This document shows positions 1 through 8,931 of a stretch of 32,322 nt of DNA, in pieces (within the stretch, counting starts at the first letter, position 1; each line of letters begins with the position of its first letter). This DNA comes from Deltaproteobacteria bacterium (GTDB lineage Bacteria > SAR324 > NAC60-12): assembly GCA_002683785.1 (NCBI GenBank), contig NYUB01000026.1, positions 1 to 32,322 on the forward strand, in the 5' to 3' direction. The position numbers were made by a program, and so were the translations under genes. Under the pieces are notes generated by a model. That model ran no database searches and was not told where the DNA came from. It worked only from the letters and a program-made list of their open reading frames with translations.

Positions 1-739
1 CAGATTTTTCATGAACTGGATCACCGTAATATAGATTGTCAAAGTGAACTAAGGTTTTCTGCTTTTTATCAGAATAGGCGATAAAACCAATCCTCTGGAG
101 ATAAAATCCTAGCCAAAGCTTTATCGTTTCGAGTTCCTTGCCATTCACCCAAAGTGTTAAGTGATCATCATGAAAAATGATCATTAATTTATTAGGATTA
201 TTTCCTTGGAGGATGTATGGAGAAAAGGAATATTTTCCAGCTTCATTCAAAAAGGTGTTTTCTTTAAGGTAGTTTTTTACAAGTGCATAACGGCTCTCTG
301 ACGTGATCAAAAATTTAATTTTTTCTGTCTTACCCAGCAAAATGAGACCATGGCTACTGCGCTCAGCACCTGAAATCTTTTGGGCCTCCAGAGAAAAAAT
401 TTTAGCTGATCTATTAACCGGTTGAGTCACCCGATAGGCTGAAAATCCTGAGTTTTCCTTGAAATGAATAATATACTTACCATCCTTTATGCCTGCTGAT
501 GCTGAATCAGTTTCTTCCTGCCACCACTCTTTAGAAGGTGCGTCAAATGTTTCATTGAAGATAAAAAAAGGCTTTACAGGTTCCGTGTAAGAAGGAGAAA
601 AATCCTTTAAAACCAAAAAAGCAAAAATTCCAATAGGCAATGATATGAGCAAAATTGTGAGAGATCCTCTGCTTCTCGCCTTTATGACCAGCACTCCTGG
701 AGGACTGGGCTTTTGAATCTCAATCAGTTTAAAGCTCAT
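1..739 (-). CDS. Membrane-anchored lectin-like (LamG/DUF1080-type fold) protein, 3' end outside window
   Basis: The frame is open from an ATG at 739 to the window edge, giving 246 codons with no stop, so the C-terminus is missing. A short basic cytoplasmic segment (about residues 1-26) precedes one hydrophobic helix (about 27-45, SLTILLISLPIGIFAFLVL). The remainder would lie outside the membrane. It has the look of a concanavalin-like jelly-roll: NETFDAPSKEWW near residue 62, then LTLWVNGKELETIKL, and RIGFIAYSDKKQ followed by VHFDNLYYG near the edge. Such domains bind or process sugars, but no catalytic residue can be assigned and the fold call is by resemblance. The gene lies 131 bp downstream of the slipin gene on the same strand. 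No clear terminator separates them, so it may belong to that transcript or have its own promoter. Start-site support is weak (GAAGAA upstream). Confidence 0.7.
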   Translation of the reverse strand, partial: MSFKLIEIQKPSPPGVLVIKARSRGSLTILLISLPIGIFAFLVLKDFSPSYTEPVKPFFIFNETFDAPSKEWWQEETDSASAGIKDGKYIIHFKENSGFSAYRVTQPVNRSAKIFSLEAQKISGAERSSHGLILLGKTEKIKFLITSESRYALVKNYLKENTFLNEAGKYSFSPYILQGNNPNKLMIIFHDDHLTLWVNGKELETIKLWLGFYLQRIGFIAYSDKKQKTLVHFDNLYYGDPVHEKS

Positions 740-870
740 GGAATTATTAATTAAGGTTCTTCAACTAGATAATGAGATCGAAATTAAACTTCACATAAAT
801 TTCTCTTTCTTTCCATATACTGTTATAGGGATCTCTCCTTAAGTTTCATCCCTGAATCAATCCTGAGAAA

Positions 871-1632
871 TCAGTCTTTAACTAAATTTTTTAGCAGGGC
901 GCCAATCCGTTCCATCGAAAGGGGGAAGACGATGGTGTTGCTCTTGTCCGAAGCGATTTCAGTGAGCGTCTGCAGATAACGCAATTGCATCGCCTCAGGC
1001 TGTTTGGCAAGGGTCTGAGCAGATTCCAGGAGCTTGCTAGAAGCCTGTAATTCTCCTTCGGCATGGATGACTTTGGCCCGTCTTTCGCGCTCGGCTTCCG
1101 CCTGCTTGGCAATGGCACGTACCATACTTTCATCGAGATCGACCTGTTTCATTTCCACATGAGTCACTTTGATCCCCCATCCGTCGGTCTGATTGTCAAG
1201 GATGGCCTGGATGTTGGTGCTCAGTTTTTCCCGCTCTGCGAGCATATCGTCGAGTTCATGCTGGCCGAGGACTGAGCGCAGAGTGGTTTGTGCAAGCTGG
1301 CTGGTGGCTTCATAGTAATCCTCGACTTGGATGATCGCACGCTCCGGGTCAACCACCCGGAAGTAGAGCACCGCATTGACTTTGACCGAAACATTGTCAC
1401 GGGAAATGACGTCCTGGGTGGGTACGTCCAGCACCATCGTGCGCAGATCGACCCGCAACATCTGCTGCAGACCAGGGATGACGATGATCAGCCCAGGACC
1501 TTTGACACCCCAGAAACGACCGAGCATGAAAATGACTCCACGTTCATATTCGCGGAGGATTTTGATCATCGACACGAGCAGCATGACGATGACGACCAGT
1601 GGGATGATTACAGAAAGAGAATCGAAAATCAT
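871..1632 (-). CDS. Slipin/stomatin-like SPFH (band 7) membrane protein
   Basis: The 253-residue protein has an N-terminal hydrophobic segment (about residues 8-24), the SPFH opening [20 protein letters not shown], then the band-7 core with [20 protein letters not shown] and [13 protein letters not shown]. An Ala/Glu-rich helix with [19 protein letters not shown] follows, which is the flotillin/stomatin oligomerisation helix. Size and order match bacterial slipins of the YbbK/QmcA type. These form membrane scaffolds and typically partner with an NfeD membrane protease. Here the start codon overlaps the stop of the upstream nfeD by 4 bp (ATGA), which indicates translational coupling and a shared complex. 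It contains no catalytic site. Identification to family is secure; the cellular role (membrane protein quality control or microdomain organisation) is inferred from the family. Confidence 0.93.
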   Translation of the reverse strand: MIFDSLSVIIPLVVIVMLLVSMIKILREYERGVIFMLGRFWGVKGPGLIIVIPGLQQMLRVDLRTMVLDVPTQDVISRDNVSVKVNAVLYFRVVDPERAIIQVEDYYEATSQLAQTTLRSVLGQHELDDMLAEREKLSTNIQAILDNQTDGWGIKVTHVEMKQVDLDESMVRAIAKQAEAERERRAKVIHAEGELQASSKLLESAQTLAKQPEAMQLRYLQTLTEIASDKSNTIVFPLSMERIGALLKNLVKD

Positions 1633-2996
1633 GGTTCCTCGTTAGATAGGTTTAGCGGGTTAACATTTAACAGAAGTCCCTGGACTGAGACGATTATGAC
1701 TGTCTGATTCTGGACCAGGGGAACAGGGCTGGAGGCTTTCCAGATTTCTCCGCGAATCCGGACATGACCGTTGCCCTCGAAATCAGCGACCACGGTAGCT
1801 TCTGATCCGATGAGGTATTCCCTTCCGCTCACCAACGGACGCTTTCTGGACTGGAAAAGAGCCCCCAGCACGAAGGCAAAGAAGGCCAAGTTCATCAGGG
1901 TCAGAACGCCAACGAGCCATGGTGATAATCCAAAACCCGGAGCATCCGTGTCCATCAGAATGATCGAACCTGACACAAAGGCAGCGGCACCTCCAATGCC
2001 GAGAGCTCCAAAACTGGGAACAAACGCTTCAGCAATCATCAATGCCATGCCGAGCACGATCAGTGCAAGCCCGGCATAATTCACCGGAAGCACCTGAAAA
2101 GCATAAAGTGCCAGCAAAAGTGAAATGGCACCAGCAATACCAGGAATCAACGTACCAGGATTGGCAAATTCGAAAATCAGTCCGTAGATCCCAATGAGCA
2201 TCAGGAAATAGGCCACGTTCGGATTGGTCAGGATGCCCAATAATTCAGTACGCCAGTCGGCTTCGTAGTGCTCCAGGACCAGACCAGCTGTCTTTAGTAT
2301 CTGTTTCTGATCAAAAAAAAGGACCTCCTTTCCTTCAAGTTTCTGAAGCAGTTCCGGGAGTTGCCCCGCCATCAGGTCGATCACGCCATGTTTTAGGGCC
2401 TCCTCTGCGGAAAGGCTGGTTCCTTCACGTACAGCCTGTTCTGCCCATTCCGCGTTCCTTCCCCGCAGTTGGGCCAGGCTGCGCAGGTAAGCCGCGGCAT
2501 CATTGACCAGCTTGCGCTCCATCGAGGATGCCGGTTTTGCAGGCGAGGTTTTGGAATCATCCGCATTTTCCGGTTCTGGGCCGGACGGGGTCGGAAGCGG
2601 TAGTCCTCCCAGTTGAACCGGGGTGGCCGCACCAAGATTGGTGCCTGGTGCCATGGCTGCAATATGACAGGCATAGAGGATATAAGTACCTGCACTGGCT
2701 GCCCGGGAACCACTAGGCCCGACAAATCCTGCCACGGGCATGGGCGAAGTCAGGATAAGCTGGATGATGTCACGCATCGCCGAATCCAGTCCGCCAGGAG
2801 TATCAAGCTGCAAAATCACCATTTTTGCACCCTGTAAATTGGCCCGTTTCAGCCCGCGGGAAACATAATCCAAGGTTGCAGGTCCAATCGCACCTTCTAC
2901 TTTCAACACCATGGCGCTGGAAGCATGAACAGTACTCGGACTTGCTAACCATAGCCCCAAAATCATTTGAAAGACCAGAATCCGGTACACGATCAT
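1629..2996 (-). CDS. nfeD: NfeD-family membrane-bound ClpP-class serine protease
   Basis: 455 residues. A signal peptide (about 1-25) is followed by a ClpP-like protease domain (about 29-225) with LQLDTPGG, the nucleophile region [11 protein letters not shown] (Ser101) and [21 protein letters not shown] block of about four to five membrane helices (about 250-382) and a C-terminal NfeD OB-fold (about 390-446) complete the long NfeD1b architecture. It is expected to cleave membrane or stomatin-type substrates, and it sits in an operon with its slipin partner (4-bp ATGA overlap). In the archaeal homologue PH1510-N a Ser-Lys dyad is known; the residue I align with that Lys is Arg172 (AYLRSLAQ). 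A linker rich in Pro, Asp and Glu (about 130-158) is inserted in the protease domain. AGAGG abuts the ATG at 2996 and is better spaced for the in-frame GTG at 2990, so translation may begin there. Confidence 0.92.
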   Translation of the reverse strand: MIVYRILVFQMILGLWLASPSTVHASSAMVLKVEGAIGPATLDYVSRGLKRANLQGAKMVILQLDTPGGLDSAMRDIIQLILTSPMPVAGFVGPSGSRAASAGTYILYACHIAAMAPGTNLGAATPVQLGGLPLPTPSGPEPENADDSKTSPAKPASSMERKLVNDAAAYLRSLAQLRGRNAEWAEQAVREGTSLSAEEALKHGVIDLMAGQLPELLQKLEGKEVLFFDQKQILKTAGLVLEHYEADWRTELLGILTNPNVAYFLMLIGIYGLIFEFANPGTLIPGIAGAISLLLALYAFQVLPVNYAGLALIVLGMALMIAEAFVPSFGALGIGGAAAFVSGSIILMDTDAPGFGLSPWLVGVLTLMNLAFFAFVLGALFQSRKRPLVSGREYLIGSEATVVADFEGNGHVRIRGEIWKASSPVPLVQNQTVIIVSVQGLLLNVNPLNLSNEEP

Positions 2997-3205
2997 CCTC
3001 TTTCAAAAAAATGGATCTTAGATCAAACCTAAACCAAAGTTTGTTTTTAAGCAATTTGGAAACGGTCGATTTAAAATAAAGATTTCTTGAAATCGGATCC
3101 CACCAGTCTTTTTGTAGAAATCATCGTTGGTCTGGACAGAACTTGAGCTCAGTCATCCGAATGGATAAGCTGGAATGCTTTTAAATAGTCATCCATGGTT
3201 TTACG

Positions 3206-3928
3206 ATGAAAGAGTTCCATCCTGAAGGCCCCCAACAACTGGAGGTGAAACATTTCTTTGAAGGATTAAGGAAGTATGCTGCAACCATCCCCGAAAAGCG
3301 TTATCCGCATCAAAACCGATTTATAGCCCTTTTACATCTGCTCTGCGACAGCGTTTCCAAATTGACCCGTAAACGGATGGAGGTCGAATCACAATCAGCG
3401 GTCTGCGGAAATGGATGCGATGCCTGTTGCTACTTTGCTGAAATCACCTCCAGCCGAACCGAGTTTGATGAAATAAGGCATTACCTCCATTCAAATATGG
3501 CTGCTGATGCCTGTTCCAAATTGGACCGGCAATGGTTTGTCCAGGAAAACGAACATTCTTCTGCGGTTCAGCCCTGCCCTTTTCTTTTGCAGGATCAGGG
3601 TTGTTGTTCGATCTATCCGGTACGGCCTTTGGGCTGCCGGCTTCTGCTGTCATCCCGAAAATGTTCGAAGGAGGATGAAAGTTCTGGAGCCTTTGATTCC
3701 TGCCAAGAATGGTCCCGACTGGGTTGGAAAGAAATGCCTTTGCGTCCGGATACCCTGATGAAAGCGCTTGAAAGCCAGCGGTGTGGTAAGGATTTTTTTG
3801 AACCGGGAAAACTGTATGATGAGGAGAAGGTCGATCTTAAAGCTTTCACTCACCAGGAACTAAGGGGTATGCTGAAGCAGGTCCAATCAACTCAAACTGC
3901 GGAAGCCCCCATGTGTCTCCAGAAATAA
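3206..3928 (+). CDS. YkgJ-family cysteine-cluster protein (putative metal-binding)
   Basis: 240 residues. The defining Cys pattern is present: C67, C71, C74, C75 (VCGNGCDACC), then C124 (QPCPFLL), C133/C134 (GCCSIY), C144 (RPLGCR), C153 and C166. This matches the Zn/Fe-chelating CxxxCxxCC family (YkgJ/UPF0153), whose members bind a metal or Fe-S cluster. The biochemical role is unknown for most of them. The N-terminal about 55 residues are helical and family-variable. The gene is divergent from nfeD across about 210 bp, and its last 16 bp overlap the start of coaE, so the two are cotranscribed. No good Shine-Dalgarno sequence precedes the ATG at 3206. Confidence 0.85.
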   Translation: MKEFHPEGPQQLEVKHFFEGLRKYAATIPEKRYPHQNRFIALLHLLCDSVSKLTRKRMEVESQSAVCGNGCDACCYFAEITSSRTEFDEIRHYLHSNMAADACSKLDRQWFVQENEHSSAVQPCPFLLQDQGCCSIYPVRPLGCRLLLSSRKCSKEDESSGAFDSCQEWSRLGWKEMPLRPDTLMKALESQRCGKDFFEPGKLYDEEKVDLKAFTHQELRGMLKQVQSTQTAEAPMCLQK

Positions 3929-4563
3929 GTGGTGCCCCCATCCATCCCATGAAGCATCCCCTCATCATCGGTTTAACCGGAGGAATTGGCAGCGGCAAGA
4001 GTACTGTGGCCAGGATGCTGGAAAAACGAGGCTATCCGGTGATCGACGCCGATCTGCTTGGACACCGGGTGCTGGAATCTTCCCATCCTGGGTTCAGGGA
4101 AGTGTTGGAGGCTTTTGGAAAAGGGATTTTGGACCAAAGCGGGCGGATCAGCCGGCCTAAGTTGGGATTGCTTGTATTTCAGGACCCTCAAAAACTGGAA
4201 ACACTGAACAGCATTTCTCATCCTCACATTGCCAGGATGATTGAAAAAGAATCCCTCAGACTGGCAGAAGAGCGCTCTGTAGAAATCATCTTTCTAGAAG
4301 CAGCGCTTCTGATTGAAACCGGCTGGCAGCGTAAATGCCACCAGGTATGGATTGTCAATTCGGATGAAGAAAGAATTTTAGAACGCCTGGCCCTGCGAAA
4401 TGGATCAAGCCCTGAAGAGGCAAAGCAGAGGATTTCTTCTCAACTCTCTCCTGGAAAACGCCTTCCTCATGCCGATTTTATCCTGGAAAACAACGGAACT
4501 CCAAAAGAACTTGAAGAACGGCTTGAGCAGGCTCTAGAAAGCCTTCAGGAGAAGGCAGAATAA
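3913..4563 (+). CDS. coaE: Dephospho-CoA kinase
   Basis: This enzyme catalyses the last step of CoA synthesis: ATP plus dephospho-CoA gives CoA. It has the P-loop GLTGGIGSGKST, VIDADLLGHRVL (the DAD substrate motif), ISHPHIARMI, FLEAALLIETGW (lid region) and RLALRNGSSPEEAKQRISSQ. From the ATG at 3913 it is 216 residues. That start has GGAAG five bases upstream and overlaps the preceding gene by 16 bp. An in-frame ATG at 3949 (MKHPLIIGLTGG) would give the more usual N-terminus of about 204 residues but lacks a Shine-Dalgarno sequence. Family assignment is certain; only the start is in doubt. Confidence 0.96.
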   Translation: MSPEISGAPIHPMKHPLIIGLTGGIGSGKSTVARMLEKRGYPVIDADLLGHRVLESSHPGFREVLEAFGKGILDQSGRISRPKLGLLVFQDPQKLETLNSISHPHIARMIEKESLRLAEERSVEIIFLEAALLIETGWQRKCHQVWIVNSDEERILERLALRNGSSPEEAKQRISSQLSPGKRLPHADFILENNGTPKELEERLEQALESLQEKAE

Positions 4564-4567
4564 AATC

Positions 4568-4583
4568 CATTCAAATTTGAATG
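4568..4583. repeat. 16-bp perfect palindrome between convergent coaE and sulP
   Basis: CATTCAAATTTGAATG is its own reverse complement. It lies five bases after the coaE stop and about 33 bases from the stop of the convergent SulP gene. It is AT-rich with no T-run, so it is a poor intrinsic terminator. It may be chance or a weak 3'-end structure. Confidence 0.35.
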
Positions 4584-4615
4584 CATAAAATAAGGTTCCC
4601 TTCCTAGCCCGCAGT

Positions 4616-6424
4616 TCAAACTGAGCCAGGATTCAATTTTTGATTTTTTGGGTTTTCAATTGTCTCCTCCAAATCCTGCTGAAGAGGATTGAACTGGGAA
4701 CATTCACTGAACACCCTTTTGCTGCATACCCTGCATTTGGTGTGGTCTACTCTTGACACAATTGCACCTATCGTTTCTTTTTTGGAACGGAAGAAGTTTT
4801 TTTCAAACAAGTCTTCTTCGAATCCATTTCGCAACATGGTTGACTTGACGGTATCCTTGATGCGGTAGAAAAATAAATCTCCCCCCAAGGAGCGGTATTT
4901 TTTCAGGATACGTGACAAAAATTCAGCTCCTGCGACATCCAGAAAATTGATGCCCGTGCAAATCAGAAGCAGGTGTTTCTGTGAAGGTTGATCATTAAGA
5001 AATTTTCTCAGTTGTTCCTCAACATGTTCGACTGCGCCAAAAAACAGGGAGCCATCGATGCGGATAATTTTCAATTGAGGACATTCTGGTAAATCTGGAT
5101 TGCTACTGAACTGTCGGGTGGGATGTGAAGGGTCAGGCATCCTACTACGAATTTCAGGATGGGAGGTCCGTGAAAGATAAACAAAGAGGGAGACCATGAC
5201 TCCAAGTAGGATTGCAAATTCCAGAGACAGGGTGAGGGTGGAAAGGAAGGTTACCGCCAGTACCATGAATTCAGATCGACTCATTTTCCAGATCTGAAGA
5301 ATCTGCTGAAAATCGATCAACCCCCAGGCTACCAGAAACAGAATTCCTGCCATTGCAGCGTTTGGCAAATAGTTCGCATAGGGTGCGGCAACCATGACAA
5401 TGCCCACCAGCAGACCTCCCGCAAAAATCGCGGCAAGAGGCGTTCTTGCCCCAGAAAGATAATTGACGATACTACGGTTGAAAGAACCTGTGGCGACATA
5501 AGAAGAAAAGAAACTGCCGACAATATTTGAGAGTCCCTGACCAATGAATTCCTGGTTTCCATCAAAATGCTGCCCTGAACGTACTGCTATAGAACGGGCA
5601 ATCGAAACTGCTTCGGTTAATGCCAGTAAGGTGGTAGCCACCACTGCCGGAGCCAGTTTCTCGAGGACTTCCAGGTCCAAATTTGGATAACTTAGCGAGG
5701 GCAGTTCGCTCGGCAGTGCACCAACCGTGATGATTCCGGTGACTTCCGGCCCATAGTAATGATTCAACCCGATGCTGACCAGACTTCCTGCCAGCATGGC
5801 AACTATCATGTATGGCACTCGCGGAAGAAAATGCAGACAGAGGATTCCCGAAACCACCGTGCTTAAACCGATGAGGGTGACGTAGGGATTGATCTCTCCA
5901 AAATTCAGCACAAACTGCTCCAGGGTCTGATGAATTTTCAGACCCCTGGAGATTTCAATCCCGAAAAAATGACTGAGCTGGTTCGAGGCGATCAACAAGG
6001 CTGCCCCTGAAGTGAAACCGATCACGACTGAATGGGAAATGAAATTCACCAGAATGCCGAACTTCATCAATCCCATCAGAAACTGCATCAATCCAACCAG
6101 AAAAGTTAGGGTGATGGCCAGTTCTACGTAATTCAGGGATCCGGGTTCGGCCAGAGCACTCAGTGATGCAAACAGAACCAGAGAGGCAGCGGTGGTGGGG
6201 CCTGAAACCAGATGCCAGGAAGAACCGAATAATGCTGCCACTGCGGCGGGGACCATGGCCGTATAGAGGCCATACTGAGGGGGCATGCCGGCAATCACCG
6301 CAAAGGCTACTCCCTGCGGCAAAACCACGATTGCACCAGTCAATCCGGCTATTAGATCACGCTGAAAGTTGCTCCAGGTCAGTCTGGAACGCCATTCCAA
6401 AAATGGGAAAAACCGATGCCACAT
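4616..6424 (-). CDS. SulP-family anion transporter (sulfate/bicarbonate type) with STAS domain
   Basis: 602 residues. The inner-membrane transport domain (about residues 15-415, 10-14 helices) contains the family signatures DLIAGLTGAIVVLPQGVAFA and MPPQYGLYTAMVP near the N-terminus and SGPTTAASLV. A cytoplasmic STAS domain (about 440-550, IRIDGSLFFGAVEHVEE, LLICTGINFLDVAGAE) follows. SulP proteins move sulfate, bicarbonate or other anions, usually with Na+ or H+. The substrate cannot be read from sequence and no adjacent gene helps. Unusually, a Cys-rich tail follows the STAS domain: C564, C567 and C575 (CRVCSKRVFSEC), a CxxC-x7-C arrangement that could bind a metal or be redox-active. It is transcribed alone, convergent with coaE. 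The start ATG at 6424 gives the standard N-terminus. Confidence 0.93.
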   Translation of the reverse strand: MWHRFFPFLEWRSRLTWSNFQRDLIAGLTGAIVVLPQGVAFAVIAGMPPQYGLYTAMVPAAVAALFGSSWHLVSGPTTAASLVLFASLSALAEPGSLNYVELAITLTFLVGLMQFLMGLMKFGILVNFISHSVVIGFTSGAALLIASNQLSHFFGIEISRGLKIHQTLEQFVLNFGEINPYVTLIGLSTVVSGILCLHFLPRVPYMIVAMLAGSLVSIGLNHYYGPEVTGIITVGALPSELPSLSYPNLDLEVLEKLAPAVVATTLLALTEAVSIARSIAVRSGQHFDGNQEFIGQGLSNIVGSFFSSYVATGSFNRSIVNYLSGARTPLAAIFAGGLLVGIVMVAAPYANYLPNAAMAGILFLVAWGLIDFQQILQIWKMSRSEFMVLAVTFLSTLTLSLEFAILLGVMVSLFVYLSRTSHPEIRSRMPDPSHPTRQFSSNPDLPECPQLKIIRIDGSLFFGAVEHVEEQLRKFLNDQPSQKHLLLICTGINFLDVAGAEFLSRILKKYRSLGGDLFFYRIKDTVKSTMLRNGFEEDLFEKNFFRSKKETIGAIVSRVDHTKCRVCSKRVFSECSQFNPLQQDLEETIENPKNQKLNPGSV

Positions 6425-7105
6425 TGCTGTTAAATCTGCATAAGATTATATCTTCAAAAAGTATTTTTTCTTCATCAAAAATTTCTCTGGAAACTCCACC
6501 AAGATTGAGACATCTTCTGAATTCTTTTAACCCAACCAGGTTACCAGATTAGAAAAGATTCCCTTGTCTATTTTAACTACTCGAAAAGGATAAGAAGAAA
6601 AGCGAGGAAATGCGGATGACTCTTTCATCCGGGGTGTTGGCCGTGCCCTGTTGACGGCTTCAAAATGATTTAACCTTTGGGGATTCAGCTTGGATCTGAC
6701 GGGTCTAAGAGATCTATGGCCTGATCAGCACAGTCCGATTCAGCAAAGGCTACTGCTGATTGGAAACAATCCCAACATTTTGTAAAAGTGATAATCAGTT
6801 TCTTCAGTTGATTCACAATCGCTAACCGGGTGTGAGTGTCTTTGCAAAAACAATCTTGATGATATGCAAGAGATCTCAATCTCCATCAAAATCATTTTTA
6901 TCCTCGTTAATATCTAAGAACTAATGTACGTAAATATACTTAATTTACAAGCATAAAGTGGGTTTTGTCTTAAATTGACTGCTTGGTGCTTTTATCTTTT
7001 TTTGTTATGGTTGATGAATATTGAAAACTACAGATCTCTTTGCCTGAAGCTCTTGGGAGCTTAAGAAATCTAATCAAGCTTCCTTAACACAATGAACCTC
7101 TAAAG
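6425..7105. other. Gene-poor region, no convincing CDS
   Basis: About 680 bp between the divergent SulP gene and the kinase-like gene, and likely to hold the promoters of both. It contains a 7-bp-stem inverted repeat at 6613-6631 (CGGATGA, loop CTCTT, TCATCCG) inside a short GC-richer island (about 6600-6720). Beyond that is a strongly AT-rich stretch (about 6890-7030). The longest frame (minus, 6685-6879, 64 codons, TTG start, five Cys) has no Shine-Dalgarno sequence and I do not call it. I see no tRNA, riboswitch or mobile-element remnant. Confidence 0.5.
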
Positions 7106-8077
7106 ATGAAACGTCCACTGCATCTGATTTTGGACAGCCATTTAAATCCCGGAGTTTCACTTTTCTGGTGGAAGCATGGACTGCGGGTGATGGAGCAGTT
7201 GGTACCTAACGAATTTGCCAATACCAGCAGCCGCCAGTCTTTAGAAAAACTGATGGAGCAATCGGTCTGGTCCGGTTGGAAAAAAGTCATTCTGATCGGA
7301 ACAAATTCCTCGATCCAACGAGGGTTCAATGTGCTGATGCAGGCCAATGAGGCATGTAGGAACAGCCTGGAGGTAGGTTTCTGGCCGTTGAAATGGAGTG
7401 AGTTGCCATTGCAGATGATACCCCAAATTTCACAATTGGGATCGATCCTCCAAGTTTTCAAGGCAGGACACACGCTTCCGATGGACGTGATCAAACTTCA
7501 ATATCTGACACCAGAACTGGAAACGAGTTATTTCTGGAACGGGTTGAAAATCAAAAGCCGTAACACGGAAGCAGACACCCATTTCTATTTGGATGAATTG
7601 GACCTTCAGGAGGGAGGCGGTTTTGATTGTAGGATTGCCTTCCAGGATGATGAACTCAGTTCCCTGATGATGATTCCAGACAAACCTGGAAAGGCACTGC
7701 AAATGAGAGTCTATTTTAGCCCACGGAAGCAGGGCACATCAACAAGCACAGAACGACAATGGTTCCCACTACGAAATCAAGCAGAAGTGTTGATTGGATC
7801 AGGTCGGCAGTTAGAAATTGAAGGCAACTGGGCCAACCTGGAACTGAATGATCCGGAAGTCCGTGAACCAATTCAGTCGATCCATCTGGAAATCATTCGC
7901 CGGGCACTTCCTTTGATCATACCTGCCATCCCCATTCGCAACCGAGAAACCCTGAAATCCAAATTGTTTCAACTGGAACCACGTGGAACAGTTGCGACAC
8001 AACGTCAAAATGCTTTTAAACGTAAGGGCAATCAAGTTGGATTTCAAGATCGCAAACCTGGAACACCTGGTTCCTGA
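7106..8077 (+). CDS. Degenerate diacylglycerol/lipid-kinase-like (DAGK/YegS fold) protein
   Basis: 323 residues, no signal peptide. Its outline follows the DAGK_cat/YegS family. An N-terminal alpha/beta part leads to VILIGTNSSIQRGFNVL (about 61-77), where the family has GGDGT followed by a helix. Next is VGFWPLKWSELPLQMIP (about 90-106), where the family has the xxPLGTGND loop, then ILQVFKAGHTLPMDVIKLQYL, matching the step from the first to the second domain. The C-terminal beta-sandwich ends with LEIEGNWANLELND and IIRRALPLIIPAIP, resembling the family ending. The nucleotide-binding GGDGT and the GTGND motif are both absent, so kinase activity is doubtful. The family call rests on pattern resemblance only. 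It is monocistronic with a strong terminator 42 bp downstream. The last about 50 residues are basic and low in complexity. Confidence 0.6.
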   Translation: MKRPLHLILDSHLNPGVSLFWWKHGLRVMEQLVPNEFANTSSRQSLEKLMEQSVWSGWKKVILIGTNSSIQRGFNVLMQANEACRNSLEVGFWPLKWSELPLQMIPQISQLGSILQVFKAGHTLPMDVIKLQYLTPELETSYFWNGLKIKSRNTEADTHFYLDELDLQEGGGFDCRIAFQDDELSSLMMIPDKPGKALQMRVYFSPRKQGTSTSTERQWFPLRNQAEVLIGSGRQLEIEGNWANLELNDPEVREPIQSIHLEIIRRALPLIIPAIPIRNRETLKSKLFQLEPRGTVATQRQNAFKRKGNQVGFQDRKPGTPGS

Positions 8078-8118
8078 ATCTTTGCTGCTTGTTGGATAAT
8101 TTGAAGAGAGGGACCTTT

Positions 8119-8144
8119 AGGCTTCAGGGGTTCTGAAGCCTTTT
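8119..8144 (+). terminator. Rho-independent terminator of the kinase-like gene
   Basis: A perfect 9-bp stem (AGGCTTCAG/CTGAAGCCT) with a 5-nt loop (GGGTT) runs directly into TTTT, 42 bp after the stop at 8077. The T-run is on the plus side only, so it serves the plus-strand gene rather than the convergent bactofilin. Confidence 0.85.
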
Positions 8145-8163
8145 CGGGGATTTATGTGTTGGA

Positions 8164-8643
8164 TTACGAAGGCTGCTTTTCCAGTTTTTTTTCTGTATTT
8201 TCAGGAGCTTCTTCTTTTCTGGAAAAACTTTTCAGCTTCGTATCAACAGCATTGATCCAGGAAGGCATGATTTTCTTGATTTCTTCCTTGCTGGTGGTCA
8301 CGCATTGCCCCTCGACGATGCCGCCCTCGTGAATGATGAGGGCCCCTGGAAGATTGGTGAGGTTGCCTTGGATTCTGCCTTGAGAAAGAACTTCCATGCG
8401 TGCGGAGGCATAAAGATCTCCTTTGACTTGGCCGTTTACTTTGATCGTGGCTGCCTTGATGGTGGCTTCAATCTTTGCGGTGGGTCCAATCACGACTTCT
8501 GATTCACATTCAATATTGCCTTTCAACTCACCATCCATCCAGATTGGTTTTTTACCGATGATTTTGCCATCGATCTTCATACCTCCGCCAAGATAAGTCG
8601 GAGCACTTCCTTTAGTTTCAGTCACATTTTTTTTCCCAAACAA
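8164..8643 (-). CDS. Bactofilin (DUF583) cytoskeletal protein
   Basis: 159 residues. The central right-handed beta-helix (about 18-115) shows the bactofilin repeats GGGMKIDGKIIGKKPIWMDG, ELKGNIECESEVVIGPTAKI, ATIKVNGQVKGDLYASARME and LSQGRIQGNLTNLPGALII. Short polar tails flank it, with a Lys/Glu-rich C-terminus. Bactofilins self-assemble into filaments without nucleotide and organise cell shape, stalk or wall-modifying proteins at the membrane. The start is TTG, with GGAG seven bases upstream and an in-frame stop just before it, so the start is well defined despite the rare codon. The gene is alone on its strand, with no M23 peptidase neighbour of the kind many bactofilin loci have. Confidence 0.93.
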   Translation of the reverse strand: MFGKKNVTETKGSAPTYLGGGMKIDGKIIGKKPIWMDGELKGNIECESEVVIGPTAKIEATIKAATIKVNGQVKGDLYASARMEVLSQGRIQGNLTNLPGALIIHEGGIVEGQCVTTSKEEIKKIMPSWINAVDTKLKSFSRKEEAPENTEKKLEKQPS

Positions 8644-8736
8644 GAATCACTCCGGAGAATTTTTTTTGTGTTTTCACATCCCAGTGAGGAGACACAATCT
8701 TAGGGTTTTGAAGGAAAAAGGAGCAAGGCATTTGTA

Positions 8737-8931
8737 ATGTCACAAACTCTTCTGATTAACTCCTGGGACTCAATGTTGAGCTTAATGCAAAGTCATAACC
8801 TAAAAGAGCTTGTCAAACAGGATGCGAATCAATATTTTTTACATGCCGCAAATAAAGCGTCAACAAAAGAAGCAAAACTGAAAATCCTCCTGACCTTTCC
8901 GTCACCGATACCGGAATGGCAAAAAACATAA
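8737..8931 (+). CDS. Possible small leader ORF upstream of proS
   Basis: A 64-codon frame with ATG, preceded by AAGGAGCAAGG (AAGG eight bases upstream). It ends 16 bp inside proS. The product is mostly helical and polar ([20 protein letters not shown]) with no recognised domain, signal peptide or metal site. Against it, the stretch is also the only room for the proS promoter, and 64 codons is within chance. If translated, its overlap could couple ribosomes to proS, which itself has no Shine-Dalgarno sequence. Confidence 0.25.
   Translation: MSQTLLINSWDSMLSLMQSHNLKELVKQDANQYFLHAANKASTKEAKLKILLTFPSPIPEWQKT

Noticed and set aside
6613-6631. Inverted repeat considered as a terminator for the SulP or another transcript
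   Set aside because: It lies upstream of the SulP start and has no T-run on either strand; it is kept only as part of the region description.
6685-6879. 64-codon Cys-containing minus frame
   Set aside because: TTG start without a Shine-Dalgarno sequence, stop immediately upstream, and no recognisable Cys spacing. I considered UGA readthrough at its end too, but no Cys, family motif or SECIS-like hairpin follows.
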